From: Lysobacterales bacterium
GTDB taxonomy: Bacteria > Pseudomonadota > Gammaproteobacteria > Xanthomonadales > SZUA-36
Direction of reading: 5' to 3'
Length of the DNA stretch: 64,000 nucleotides
Assembly: GCA_021648045.1 (NCBI GenBank)
Contig: JAKITM010000004.1
Coordinates: 1-64,000 of the forward strand
Shown piece after piece: positions 19,883 through 29,583 of the stretch (positions are counted from its first letter, which is position 1; each line of letters begins with the position of its first letter). Made by a program: the position numbers and the translations under genes. The notes under the pieces were generated by a model. It was not told the origin of the DNA, did not search any database, and saw nothing but the letters and a program-made list of their open reading frames with translations.

Positions 19883-20805
19883 CAGACTCTATCTCGCGGG
19901 TCGAGGGCATCGCGCAAACCATCACCTACATAGTTCAGACAATACAGAGTAATTGAGAGAAACACCGCCGGAAAGATCAGCATCCACGGTGCACTTTCCA
20001 TATCCTGGGAACCATCGTTAACCAACGCACCCCAGGAAGTCATTGGTTCTTGTACTCCCAGGCCGAGAAAGCTGAGAAATGACTCCACTAGAATAACCTG
20101 GGGAATGGTCAAAGTAATATAAACAACAACCACACCCATCAGATTGGGCAGAATATGTCGGGCTATAATTTGTAACGGGGTTGCACCGCAGGCAACTGCT
20201 GCTTCAACATATTCTGTTCTTTTCAGGCTTAATGTTTGTCCACGAACAATACGCGCCATATCCAGCCAGTTTATTGCCCCAATGGCTATAAAAACCAAGA
20301 TGATGTTACGACCGAATACCACCATCAGTAAAATCACAAAAAACATAAACGGCATGGCGTAAAAAATATCTACAATACGCATCATTACCTGATCAATACG
20401 GCCACCAAAATAACCGGCAATTGCGCCATAAGTTACCCCGATAAGGAGGCTAACAACGGTAGCAACAAGCCCAACCAACAACGATATTCTACCGCCCTGA
20501 AGGGTCCGCACGAATAAATCTCTGCCGACTGCATCGGTACCAAAATAATGTCCAGTGGCAATTGAAGGTGGCGAATAAATATTATCCCAATCGGTAAAGT
20601 CAGCATCCCAAGGGATTAACCAAGGACCGACAATAACCAGCACCAAAATCAGTAATAACAGCCCGAGGCTGAAAACCGCCGCACGGTTTTTAAACAAGCG
20701 GTGACGAGCATCTTCCCACAGCGAACGACCGGCAACCTGAGGTACATCCAATGCCTGAGCGAATGCATCTTTCACTACCGCCGGCTGTTGTTTGGCCCCG
20801 TTCAT
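19882..20805 (-). CDS. oppC: Oligopeptide ABC transporter permease OppC-like
   Basis: An inner-membrane permease of the binding-protein-dependent type. The 307-residue protein has an N-terminal helix (AVFSLGLLLLILVLVIVGPW), the HYFGTDAVGRDLFVR motif, and the EAA loop VEAAVACGATPLQIIARHIL that docks on the ATPase; it ends in GDGLRDALDPRD. Overlaps with oppB (ATGA) and oppD (TGATG) show tight coupling. It is clearly paralogous to the permease at 56802. Confidence 0.94.
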   Translation of the reverse strand: MNGAKQQPAVVKDAFAQALDVPQVAGRSLWEDARHRLFKNRAAVFSLGLLLLILVLVIVGPWLIPWDADFTDWDNIYSPPSIATGHYFGTDAVGRDLFVRTLQGGRISLLVGLVATVVSLLIGVTYGAIAGYFGGRIDQVMMRIVDIFYAMPFMFFVILLMVVFGRNIILVFIAIGAINWLDMARIVRGQTLSLKRTEYVEAAVACGATPLQIIARHILPNLMGVVVVYITLTIPQVILVESFLSFLGLGVQEPMTSWGALVNDGSQDMESAPWMLIFPAVFLSITLYCLNYVGDGLRDALDPRDRV

Positions 20806-21722
20806 TTATAGTGGACCCTCGGGTTCAACCAAGCATAGATCAGATCCACCAGAAAATTAAACAGGATAATCAGGGCACCGTAAAAAATCACCACGCCCAT
20901 TACCAGCGTGTAATCACGGTTCATTGCACCCTGAACAAAAAAACTGCCAATGCCGGGGATAGCAAATATTTTCTCAATCACCACAGAACCGGTAATCAGG
21001 CCAGCTAAAGCTGGACCCATAAATGAAATTACCGGCAATAATGCAGGTTTCATCGCATGCCGTCGAATAACGGTCATTTCCGACAGACCCTTGGCACGGG
21101 CTGTGCGAATGAAGTCACTGTGCAGGACTTCAATCATAGAACCCCGCATCAGCCGTGCAATATAGGCGGTAACCGGCATCGCCAATGTGATCACCGGCAA
21201 AACCATATTCCGCCAGTTCCATTCCCAACCGCCGGATGGCAACCAGCCCCAATAAACGGATATCACCAGTATCAACAACGGTGCGATGACGAAATTCGGG
21301 ATGGAAATACCCAGCATGGCATAACCCATCAAGCCATGATCAAGGACACTATTCTGCCGCAAAGCAGCGATCGTCCCGATGCCAATACCGAGGGTGAAAG
21401 ATAGCAGCATGGCCAAGGCGCCGATGCTCAGGGATACCGGAAAACCTTTTGCAATCAGTTGGTTTACTGTCCAGTCGCGATATTGAAAAGACGGCCCGAA
21501 ATCAAAGCGCAGAATTTGTCCCAGATAACGGAAGTACTGCTGCACCAAGGGTTCGTCTAGATGATATTTGGCATTTAAGTTTTGTTCGATTTCTGGCGGC
21601 AGGTTTTTTTCACTATCAAACGGACCGCCAGGCGCCACCCGTATCATAAAAAACGCCACGGTAATCAACAACAGTAAAGTCGGAAAGGCCCACGCCAACC
21701 GTCTTAAGGAATAATTCAGCAT
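20802..21722 (-). CDS. oppB: Oligopeptide ABC transporter permease OppB-like
   Basis: The partner permease of OppC. The 306-residue protein has six predicted membrane helices, the first being AFPTLLLLITVAFFMIRVAPG with the typical GGPFDSEK motif after it. The EAA loop is RTARAKGLSEMTVIRRHAMK, and the C-terminus is LIYAWLNPRVHY. It starts 6 bp after the binding-protein gene and overlaps oppC by 4 bp. Confidence 0.94.
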   Translation of the reverse strand: MLNYSLRRLAWAFPTLLLLITVAFFMIRVAPGGPFDSEKNLPPEIEQNLNAKYHLDEPLVQQYFRYLGQILRFDFGPSFQYRDWTVNQLIAKGFPVSLSIGALAMLLSFTLGIGIGTIAALRQNSVLDHGLMGYAMLGISIPNFVIAPLLILVISVYWGWLPSGGWEWNWRNMVLPVITLAMPVTAYIARLMRGSMIEVLHSDFIRTARAKGLSEMTVIRRHAMKPALLPVISFMGPALAGLITGSVVIEKIFAIPGIGSFFVQGAMNRDYTLVMGVVIFYGALIILFNFLVDLIYAWLNPRVHYK

Positions 21723-21728
21723 GTTCGT

Positions 21729-23495
21729 TTACCCATCTTCACTGATTGCTACCTGCGATGTTTTTTCATTTGTTTCAGCAGTAGTTTCCGCCGTAGTTTC
21801 TGGGGCCAATTTCGCAGGCGAATTACCGGGTTCTAGCTCTGGTTCTGACTCTTCATTTTTGAAATACATATAACGACTATAGTGGTGATCCATCACATTA
21901 TGTTGCCAACCGCCCAGGCGTTGACTGACCATCCTTTTTGTCACATAAGTGTAAAGCGGCACCAAGGGTTGATCCGCAATCATAATCGCTTCTGCAGCCT
22001 GAAGTAACCTGCGCCGGCGTAGCGGAATTCGCTCCTGACTTGCTTGCAACAACAGACTGTTAAAATCCTCATTATTATAGGCAAAGTCATTATCACCGCT
22101 GATATTCGTTAACAAGTCCAGAAAGCTTACAGGATCATTATAGTCACTGATCCAACCGGCCCGGAACACCTGGGTTAAAACTTTATGCCGGCGGTTCTGC
22201 AAAAAAACCTTCCACTCTTCATTGATCAGGTGTGACTGAACCCCCAGTTTCTGCCGCCACATGGAGGTAACTGCCAGCGCAACCTTTTTATGATTCTCGC
22301 TGGTGTTATAGCGAAACTCTACCACCAGCGGCTTTTCTTCGCTGTAGCCTGCCTGCGCATAGTACTCCAGCGCGGCGATGTCCCTTTCTGCCTGCGTCCA
22401 ACTCGCCCACTCCGGTTCCTGGGGCGTATAATTTGGACTCCCCGGCGGCACCAGCGCATACGCAGGTTGCTCACCAAAGCGCGTCACTTTCTCGGTCAAC
22501 AAATCGCGGTCTACCGCAAGTGCTAAGGCTAAGCGCAAGGCTTTATTGCCCCGGAAAGGCTCGCGGGAAAGGTTAAAACCGAGAAAATAAGAACCCATCC
22601 AAGGGCTCAGAACTAACTCATCCGCCATGTTTTTAAGTAGCCACTGGTACTGGCCAATAGGAACATCATTGGTCCAGTCCAGTGCGCCAGAGCGGAACAG
22701 CTTGATTTCGGTGGATTGATCCGGAAGCACATAAAAGCGTACTGTTTCTATACCCACGCTATCAGCATCCCGGTAATACGGATTCTTCTTTAGTTCGATG
22801 AATGACCTCACCGCCCACTTGGTTAGCTGATAGGCACCGTTAGAAACCAGTTGGCCCGGATGGGAAAAAGAGCCTTTAGCAGCGCGTAATGAGGCCTGGT
22901 GAAGCGGGTAAGTTGCTGAGTGATTGAGCATTCCCAGAAAGTATGCGGTTGGTGAGGTCAGATGGATTTGTAGGACAAATTCTTCCAGCGCCGAAACCCC
23001 CAATGCGGATGGCATTTTTTTGCCTGCCAGAATCTCGGTAGCATTTTTTATTGGCGCGAGCATACCGGCATAAACGGAGGCGGTTTCCGGGGTAACACTG
23101 CGGCGTAAGCTAAATACAAAATCACCCGCGGTTACCGGGTCACCGTTGGACCAGCGCCCCAATGGATCTAGGTAAAAGGTATAGGTCAGGCCGTCCGCGG
23201 ATATATTCCAGCGATGCGCGGCTCCGGGGATAATATTGCCGTCTGCCGTTTCAGTAGTGAGGCCTTCAAACAGGTCTCTGAGTATATTCGCTGAGGGCAC
23301 ACCGGTCGCCCGGTGGGGATCCAACGTTTGCGGCTCCTCGCCATTGCCGCGCCGTAAAACTAGGCTATTGGCAGCTTTTTCATCACCATCGGAAAACAGC
23401 GGCGCCTGATCATCATCCGTCGATTTCCCACAGGCAACAACAAGCACACTGAGAAGCATCACCAGCCAGATCCGCTTTGAGCAGGCGAATGTCAT
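21729..23495 (-). CDS. oppA: Peptide-binding lipoprotein, OppA-like (family 5), second of two
   Basis: A substrate-binding protein that delivers peptides to OppBC. The signal sequence ends in the lipobox VVAC, so the protein is probably lipid-anchored. The family-5 fold is seen in EPQTLDPHRATGVPSANILRD near the start, DGLTYTFYLDPLGRWSNGDPV, and WISDYNDPVSFLDLL near the end. At 588 residues it carries about 45 extra C-terminal residues of low complexity (EPELEPGNSPAKLAPETTAET...), absent from normal OppA. It starts one base into the end of the previous binding protein, so both are translated from one message. Confidence 0.92.
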   Translation of the reverse strand: MTFACSKRIWLVMLLSVLVVACGKSTDDDQAPLFSDGDEKAANSLVLRRGNGEEPQTLDPHRATGVPSANILRDLFEGLTTETADGNIIPGAAHRWNISADGLTYTFYLDPLGRWSNGDPVTAGDFVFSLRRSVTPETASVYAGMLAPIKNATEILAGKKMPSALGVSALEEFVLQIHLTSPTAYFLGMLNHSATYPLHQASLRAAKGSFSHPGQLVSNGAYQLTKWAVRSFIELKKNPYYRDADSVGIETVRFYVLPDQSTEIKLFRSGALDWTNDVPIGQYQWLLKNMADELVLSPWMGSYFLGFNLSREPFRGNKALRLALALAVDRDLLTEKVTRFGEQPAYALVPPGSPNYTPQEPEWASWTQAERDIAALEYYAQAGYSEEKPLVVEFRYNTSENHKKVALAVTSMWRQKLGVQSHLINEEWKVFLQNRRHKVLTQVFRAGWISDYNDPVSFLDLLTNISGDNDFAYNNEDFNSLLLQASQERIPLRRRRLLQAAEAIMIADQPLVPLYTYVTKRMVSQRLGGWQHNVMDHHYSRYMYFKNEESEPELEPGNSPAKLAPETTAETTAETNEKTSQVAISEDG

Positions 23496-25090
23496 CAGCG
23501 CTGCTCTAAATCGAGGTAACGAGATAAATGTATATCCAGAGTGTTGTCGCTATAACCGCTCACGCGTTGATCCACTAAATGTCTGGAGACATAGTAATAC
23601 AAAGGGATCATTGGGACATCATCCAATAATTGTTTCTCTGCCTGTTGCAGCAACTGCAAGCGCTGTTTAGGATTGGCCTGGTCTTCTGCCAGCGCCATTA
23701 AATTATTAAACCGCAGCGATTCATAGCCCGACCAATTTTGCACATTATCACTGATGAACAACGACAGGAAAGTTACCGGGTCTGGGAAGTCACCAATCCA
23801 GCCACCACGGAAAACTTCAGTAATCACAGCCTGGTTGCGGTTATTTACAAATACTTTCCATTCTTCATGCACAATCCGGGTTACCACACCCAGGTTTTGT
23901 TTCCACATGGCAGATACCGCCAGCGCCATGCGTCGATGGGTTGAGGATGAATTAATTCGCAGCTCAAGATGCAAGGGATTTTCCTTGCTGTAACCTGCCT
24001 GCCGATATAATGCCACCGCGGTTGTTTCACGCGCTGCCTGCTGCTGGCCTGCGCCACCCGGGTATTGTTGTTGATATTCGCCGAGACCTGGAGGGACCAA
24101 CGAAAAAGCGGGCTTTTCTCCCGCAGCCAATACCAGTGCTGTGAGTTTATCGCGATCTATCGCCAACAGCAGCGCGCGACGTAAATTCGTATTTCCAGCC
24201 AGTGGGGGCTGGCGTAAATTCAAACCCAAAAAGAAGGTGCCTAGGTAAGGATAAACTTTTAGTTCATCGGCATAGTTTTCTTTCAACCAGTTAAAACGAG
24301 CGGGGGGAATGGTTTCCGTCATGTGTAGCTCGCCGGCCCGGAAGCGGTTTAATTCTGTGTTTGGATTCGGAATGGGAATATACTCGATCCGTTCAAGTGC
24401 CACACTTTCACGACTATGAAAATGCGGATTACGAATTAACACCAAACGATCATTTGGTGTCCATGAGGTTAAGGAATAGGCGCCATTAAAGGGCCCATTA
24501 CGATGGCCCGCATTACCTACTGCCTCAGTTTTTTCTGTTAACGAATCGGCCAAGGGATAGGTCAGAGGATGTGCCAGCAGCCAGTTTAGCCAGGGCAATT
24601 TCCGATTGAGTCGGATTTCCAGGGTGTATTCATCCAGCGCGCGAATACCCAAGCTGTCAATGGCTTGCGTGCCCAAGCGAATAGCCTTAGCATTGACCAC
24701 CGAGTCCAATAGCACTGCATTCGCTGCAGCCGTTGTTGGAGCTACCGCGCGCTGCCAGCCGCGAACAAAATCTGCCGCTCTTAGCGGTGAACCATCAGAC
24801 CAGTTCAAGTTTTGCTTCAAGTGAACGATAGCCAGTCGATCATCCGCCTGCATATCAATAGATTCCGCCACACCGTTTACTGGTTGCCCCGCCGCCGAGA
24901 GGGTCATCAAGCCTTCTCGAATATCCCGAAGCACATTCAGTGCCGATACCCCTTGGGCTAAATGAATATCGAGAGAGTCCGGTTCCGGGCCAAGACCACG
25001 CACCAGCTTTTCGCCAGCGGACACACTGAAATTCAGCAGTAGTAAGATAACTAAGAATGGCAAGCGCATCAGATTAAATTTTTTCTTCAT
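23495..25090 (-). CDS. Peptide-binding protein, OppA-like (family 5), first of two
   Basis: A 531-residue periplasmic peptide-binding protein with a Sec signal (LPFLVILLLLNFSVSAGEKL; no lipobox cysteine). Conserved pieces are GPEPDSLDIHLAQGVSALNV, LNWSDGSPLRAADFVRGWQR and WIGDFPDPVTFLSLF. It resembles its neighbour at 21729 over the full length, so the pair looks like a tandem duplication that has diverged. The operon starts here, facing away from gshA across a 55-bp shared promoter gap. Two binding proteins for one permease suggests a widened peptide range. Confidence 0.9.
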   Translation of the reverse strand: MKKKFNLMRLPFLVILLLLNFSVSAGEKLVRGLGPEPDSLDIHLAQGVSALNVLRDIREGLMTLSAAGQPVNGVAESIDMQADDRLAIVHLKQNLNWSDGSPLRAADFVRGWQRAVAPTTAAANAVLLDSVVNAKAIRLGTQAIDSLGIRALDEYTLEIRLNRKLPWLNWLLAHPLTYPLADSLTEKTEAVGNAGHRNGPFNGAYSLTSWTPNDRLVLIRNPHFHSRESVALERIEYIPIPNPNTELNRFRAGELHMTETIPPARFNWLKENYADELKVYPYLGTFFLGLNLRQPPLAGNTNLRRALLLAIDRDKLTALVLAAGEKPAFSLVPPGLGEYQQQYPGGAGQQQAARETTAVALYRQAGYSKENPLHLELRINSSSTHRRMALAVSAMWKQNLGVVTRIVHEEWKVFVNNRNQAVITEVFRGGWIGDFPDPVTFLSLFISDNVQNWSGYESLRFNNLMALAEDQANPKQRLQLLQQAEKQLLDDVPMIPLYYYVSRHLVDQRVSGYSDNTLDIHLSRYLDLEQR

Positions 25091-25145
25091 GAATTGGAAT
25101 GATGTATCCTAGTGTACATCTGAATACATACCAAAGAGAGTCAAC

Positions 25146-26498
25146 TTGGACAAAAATCAGCCTATTAGTGATGCACGAATCTTCACAGCCTACCTGGAAT
25201 CCGGAAACAAGCTAAAATCCGACTGGCGAATGGGTACCGAACACGAAAAATTCGGTTTTACCCGTGATGATTTAAAACCGCTGGCCTATGCCGGTTCGCG
25301 CGGTATAAAGGTTGTTCTGGAAGGGCTTTCCGGAAGGGGCTGGAATCCGGTTTACGAGGACGGCAACATCATTGCCCTAATGATGGATGATGGTTGCTCA
25401 ATTACGCTTGAGCCGGGCGGGCAACTGGAGCTTTCCGGCGGTCTGCTGGATGATATCCACGCGACCTGCCGGGAAGTTAACGCCCACCTTGAGCATGTTC
25501 GCTCGGTTTGCGAACCACTGGATATTGGCTTTCTGGGGATGGGTTTTCAGCCTAAATGGAGCCGCGAAGATATTCCCTGGATGCCCAAAGGCCGTTATCA
25601 AATTATGCGTGACTATATGCCCAAGCGTGGCAATCTTGGGATCGACATGATGAAGCGGACCTGCACCGTGCAGGTAAACCTGGACTACTCATCCGAAGCT
25701 GATATGGTGCAAAAATTTCGCACATCCTTGGCCTTACAGCCAATTGCCACTGCCTTATTCGCGAATTCACCCTTTGTTGATGGCAAAGACAGCGGTTATC
25801 AAAGTTACCGCGCGCATATCTGGACCGATACCGACCCAGACCGCACTGGCACTCTGCCGTTTATATTCGAGTCAGGCATGGGCTTTGAGCGTTATGTAGA
25901 CTATATGCTGGATGTGCCGATGTATTTTGTGTATCGCAACGGTACTTACCTTGACGCTTCGGGTTTGTCCTTCCGCGATTTCCTGCAGGGTAAATTGTCG
26001 ATTTTACCTGGCGAACTACCTACCATTCGTGACTGGGAAGACCACATGACCACAGCTTTTCCGGAAGTTCGGCTGAAAAAATTCCTCGAAATGCGCGGTG
26101 CCGATGGCGGGCCCTGGCGCCGACTGTGCGCGCTGCCGGCCTTCTGGGTTGGTTTGTTGTATGACCAGCACTGTCTGGATGCCGCTTGGGATCTCTGTCG
26201 TGACTGGACCACCCAAGATCATGTTGATATGCGTCTGATGGTTGCAAAGCGTGGTTTGGAAGCAGAGTTTAAGGGGCGCATAATTGCTGATATTGCCAAA
26301 GATGTACTGGCAATAGCACATCAGGGTTTAACTTCCCGCGCACGCCTGAATGCCATTGGTGATAACGAAGCAGGCTTTCTTGAGCCGCTGCAAATTGTTG
26401 CCACCACCCGGATTTCACCGGCGGAACGAAAGCGGCGACTATTTTATTCCGATTGGAATGAATCGGTTGATCCGGTTTTTGAGGAATGTGCCTATTAA
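25146..26498 (+). CDS. gshA: Glutamate--cysteine ligase, plant/alphaproteobacterial type (GCS2)
   Basis: Catalyses the first, ATP-dependent step of glutathione synthesis. The sequence matches the class shared by plants, alphaproteobacteria and xanthomonads rather than E. coli GshA: GTEHEKFGF near residue 31, MMDDGCSITLEPGGQLELSG, FLGMGFQPKW, and MKRTCTVQVNLDYSSEADM. At 450 residues it is full length for this class. The start is TTG at 25146 behind AAAGAGAGTCAAC; no ATG fits the N-terminus. It is divergent from the opp operon, and its stop lies 2 bp from the convergent rluE stop. Confidence 0.93.
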   Translation: MDKNQPISDARIFTAYLESGNKLKSDWRMGTEHEKFGFTRDDLKPLAYAGSRGIKVVLEGLSGRGWNPVYEDGNIIALMMDDGCSITLEPGGQLELSGGLLDDIHATCREVNAHLEHVRSVCEPLDIGFLGMGFQPKWSREDIPWMPKGRYQIMRDYMPKRGNLGIDMMKRTCTVQVNLDYSSEADMVQKFRTSLALQPIATALFANSPFVDGKDSGYQSYRAHIWTDTDPDRTGTLPFIFESGMGFERYVDYMLDVPMYFVYRNGTYLDASGLSFRDFLQGKLSILPGELPTIRDWEDHMTTAFPEVRLKKFLEMRGADGGPWRRLCALPAFWVGLLYDQHCLDAAWDLCRDWTTQDHVDMRLMVAKRGLEAEFKGRIIADIAKDVLAIAHQGLTSRARLNAIGDNEAGFLEPLQIVATTRISPAERKRRLFYSDWNESVDPVFEECAY

Positions 26499-26500
26499 AC

Positions 26501-27052
26501 CTAAGCTTTAATCTCCAAGCTCTGTAGCTCACCCGGCTGGAGTTTGTTCAGTTGCCAATCACCAATCGATGTTCGGATCAAACGCAGTGTTGGCAGGCCA
26601 ACAACGGCTGTCATTCTCCTGACCTGACGATTTTTTCCCTCGCTGATTACCAACTCTATCCAGCTGACCGGTATTTTCCGGCGTTGCCTGATTGGCGGTT
26701 GTCGGGGCCAAAGCCAGGCCGGCTTACGCGCCAATAAACGCACCCCGGCACGACCTGTTCGGCCATCTTTAAGGTGTACACCATCCGCTAGTTGCTGCAA
26801 AGCCCGGGCCGTTGGCACGCCCTCTACTTGCAGTAGGTAGGTCTTTTCTTTTTTGTAACGGGGATGGCTGATCCGTTGTTGTAATGCGCCATCATTGGTC
26901 AGCACTACCAAGCCTTCACTATCACGATCTAAACGCCCTGCAAGGTAGAACCCCGGGCGATTGATCCACTGCGCCAGTGTCGGCCGATCCTCAGTGTCGG
27001 TAAACTGGCTGAGCACCCCATAAGGTTTATTGAACAGCAGAATTTCAGCCAT
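26501..27052 (-). CDS. rluE: 23S rRNA pseudouridine synthase, RluE type
   Basis: Isomerises a uridine in 23S rRNA (U2457 in E. coli). The 183-residue protein begins at LLFNKPYGVLSQFTD, and the catalytic Asp42 lies in GRLDRDSEGLVVLTNDG. SEGKNRQVRRMTAVVGLPTLRLIR is the second conserved block. It lacks the N-terminal S4 domain of RsuA/RluB, as is normal for RluE. It converges on gshA with almost no gap and lies 15 bp downstream of the algC-type gene on the same strand. Confidence 0.93.
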   Translation of the reverse strand: MAEILLFNKPYGVLSQFTDTEDRPTLAQWINRPGFYLAGRLDRDSEGLVVLTNDGALQQRISHPRYKKEKTYLLQVEGVPTARALQQLADGVHLKDGRTGRAGVRLLARKPAWLWPRQPPIRQRRKIPVSWIELVISEGKNRQVRRMTAVVGLPTLRLIRTSIGDWQLNKLQPGELQSLEIKA

Positions 27053-27067
27053 CAGTCTGCTCCGTAA

Positions 27068-29569
27068 TTAAAACGGCAGTTCTAAATCCGGCCGCAATGA
27101 CATGATTAAATCGCGGAAAGCATTTTGGATGCGATGCAAGGCCTCTTCAGTATCAGCATCAAAGCGCAGCACCAATATTGGCGTGGTGTTAGATGCCCTG
27201 ACCAGACCCCAACCATCGTCAAAGTCTACCCGTAAGCCGTCAATGGTATTGATTTCTGCATCATCAAAATGGGCACGATCCTGTAGCAGGTCAACAAAGG
27301 TATGGTTCTCGCCTTCAGCCATTTCAACCTTGAGTTCAGGCGTGCTAACACCGTGAGGTAAGGCGCTCAGCACTTCTTCCGGCGACTCATTTTTCCAGGC
27401 CAGTATTTCCAGCAAACGACAGGCGGCATAAATGCCATCATCGACGCCATACCAGCGTTCCTTAAAGAAAAAGTGCCCCGACATTTCCCCGGCAAAGGGA
27501 GACTTCATTTCCCGCATTTTATTCTTAATAAACGAGTGCCCTGTTTTCCACATCAGCGGAACTCCGCCTGCTTCCCGAATCGCGTCGGTCAAATGCCGAG
27601 AGCACTTCACATCATAAATGATGGTAGCACCGGGATTTCGCGAAAGAATATCCTGAACAAACAGAATCATTAGTCGATCGGAATAAATTATTTCGCCGGA
27701 AGGTGTAACAACCCCAAGGCGATCGGCATCGCCATCGAAGGCAACACCAAGATCGGCATTTGTGCCCTTCACCGCTTTGATTAAGTCTTCGAGATTCTCC
27801 GGTACACTGGGATCTGGGTGGTGGTTTGGGAAAGTACCGTCAACATCATCATAAAGGGCTGCGACTTCCGCGCCAATTGATTGCAATACGGAAACCGCAT
27901 TCACGCCGCCCACTCCGTTGCCGCAATCGGCTACTATTTTCAATGGCCTTGCCAATTGAATATCAGTAGATATTCGTTCCTGATAATGCGACAACACACC
28001 TTCAGTTCTGGTTACACCAACACCATCATCAAAGTCATCCTCGGCTATCATTCGATAGAGGTTTTGAATCTCCTCACTGGCCAGTGTTACCCCACCGATT
28101 ACCATTTTCAAGCCATTATATTCAGGTGGGTTATGACTGCCTGTGACCATAACTCCAGAACCGGAGCCAAATTCAGCTGCGGCATAATACAGCACCCCGG
28201 TGGGCACCATTCCGATTTCAATAACATCACAGCCGGTACTCAACATCCCCCGTTTTAGGGCTTTGGTTAATACCGGGCCTGAAATTCTGCCATCACGGGC
28301 GACCACAACCGGGCCAGCCTCTCGCCTAACAGCTACCGTACCGACTGCCCGACCAATAAACCAGGCCGCATCCTCAGTCAGGGTTTCATTGACGATGCCA
28401 CGAATATCATAAGCCTTGAATATGCTCGCGACCGGCTTGACCCGCTGGTGTAGTTCAACCTCAGGAATCTTGGCAACAGGGGTCGGTTGGTGTAATTCTT
28501 GATATAGTTCAGGTTCAGGTTCAAGTTCAGGCTCTGACTCAGCCCCTGGGGCTGGATTTTCGACGTCCAGCTGCTGACTATTAAAGCTAGCCATTTCTTC
28601 AGCTTCGCGTTGTTTTTCAGTATCGGGGAGTACTAGTTCGTTTTGTTTTTTTGTATCAGCAACAAGCTCAGGCGTAGACTCATCAATTACTCGTGCCTCA
28701 GGTTTCCGTAACCAGCCAATAACAAAAATCAATAATCCCAGCAACAGCAATAATTTGGCGTTTTTTGAAGACTCCAACCCTGGCAGGGGCGGTTGTGACC
28801 AGCTGATATAAAAAAGTGAACCTCGAACAGCCTTACGGTCGGCACCAACCCAACCTTCAGGCGCTCTACCAATAGACTCCAGACTGACAAAGTGACTAGC
28901 TCCAGCAGACTGCTGCAAACTCAAAAAGCCCTTCACTGTGCCGACAGCATCAATGCGCTCGAAGAACTCCTCGGCCTTCCAGCTAACCAGCAAATAGCCT
29001 ATATCCCCCTTCTCATCTTTCAGCTTGGTGACACCAACCACCAAATTTCGACCGTCATCCTGCAGTACCTGAATCGCTGCGGTGCCGCTATTGTCTGCCT
29101 CCAGCAACATATCGTAAATCACATATTCCTGAGGGTAAATTGAATTGGCAAGAGATTTGACCGGTTTTTCCAGCAAGTCTGCGTCAAAAGTTCGTACATC
29201 GACAATGCTTTTGTCGGTTTCTCGCAATGCCGTCAACAATGTGCGGTAATCAATTTCTTTATTTACCCGCGCGCGCGCGCTTTCGATGGCCGAGGGAGAA
29301 CGCAAAATTGATTGCAGTCGGCGTACCGTGGTTTCAGAGTCCTTATGCACACCTTCCGCCGCACGGACCAGAGCCCGGTGCTCAGACTCAATCACCATAC
29401 TCTGGTAATATACTAAACCACCCAGCAACAGCAGCAGCAAGCCTAGGCCAAAGAAAACATACGCCAGCCAGCGAGGCAGCGGAGGTGGCTTGAAGTTATG
29501 TTTTTTCACAAATCGCTGCCAAGCTTTAGGTAGCCCTTCTTTATTGATTGATTTTTGTTCAAGCGCCAT
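27068..29569 (-). CDS. algC: Phosphomannomutase/phosphoglucomutase (AlgC type) with N-terminal membrane-sensor extension
   Basis: Interconverts 1- and 6-phosphates of mannose and glucose for LPS, alginate-like or other exopolysaccharides. The enzyme occupies about residues 383-833: KAYDIRGIVNE, the phosphoserine loop VMVTGSHNPPEYNG, metal loop DGDADRLGVV, sugar loop GEMSGHFFF and phosphate site RASNTTPILVLR. Before it come two membrane helices (about 35-55 and 271-287) bracketing a roughly 210-residue periplasmic domain, then an acidic linker with EPELEPEPEL. Pseudomonas AlgC is only about 460 residues, but long fused forms occur in related genera. It lies between dut and rluE. Confidence 0.92.
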   Translation of the reverse strand: MALEQKSINKEGLPKAWQRFVKKHNFKPPPLPRWLAYVFFGLGLLLLLLGGLVYYQSMVIESEHRALVRAAEGVHKDSETTVRRLQSILRSPSAIESARARVNKEIDYRTLLTALRETDKSIVDVRTFDADLLEKPVKSLANSIYPQEYVIYDMLLEADNSGTAAIQVLQDDGRNLVVGVTKLKDEKGDIGYLLVSWKAEEFFERIDAVGTVKGFLSLQQSAGASHFVSLESIGRAPEGWVGADRKAVRGSLFYISWSQPPLPGLESSKNAKLLLLLGLLIFVIGWLRKPEARVIDESTPELVADTKKQNELVLPDTEKQREAEEMASFNSQQLDVENPAPGAESEPELEPEPELYQELHQPTPVAKIPEVELHQRVKPVASIFKAYDIRGIVNETLTEDAAWFIGRAVGTVAVRREAGPVVVARDGRISGPVLTKALKRGMLSTGCDVIEIGMVPTGVLYYAAAEFGSGSGVMVTGSHNPPEYNGLKMVIGGVTLASEEIQNLYRMIAEDDFDDGVGVTRTEGVLSHYQERISTDIQLARPLKIVADCGNGVGGVNAVSVLQSIGAEVAALYDDVDGTFPNHHPDPSVPENLEDLIKAVKGTNADLGVAFDGDADRLGVVTPSGEIIYSDRLMILFVQDILSRNPGATIIYDVKCSRHLTDAIREAGGVPLMWKTGHSFIKNKMREMKSPFAGEMSGHFFFKERWYGVDDGIYAACRLLEILAWKNESPEEVLSALPHGVSTPELKVEMAEGENHTFVDLLQDRAHFDDAEINTIDGLRVDFDDGWGLVRASNTTPILVLRFDADTEEALHRIQNAFRDLIMSLRPDLELPF

Positions 29570-29583
29570 TAATTTCCCCAGAA

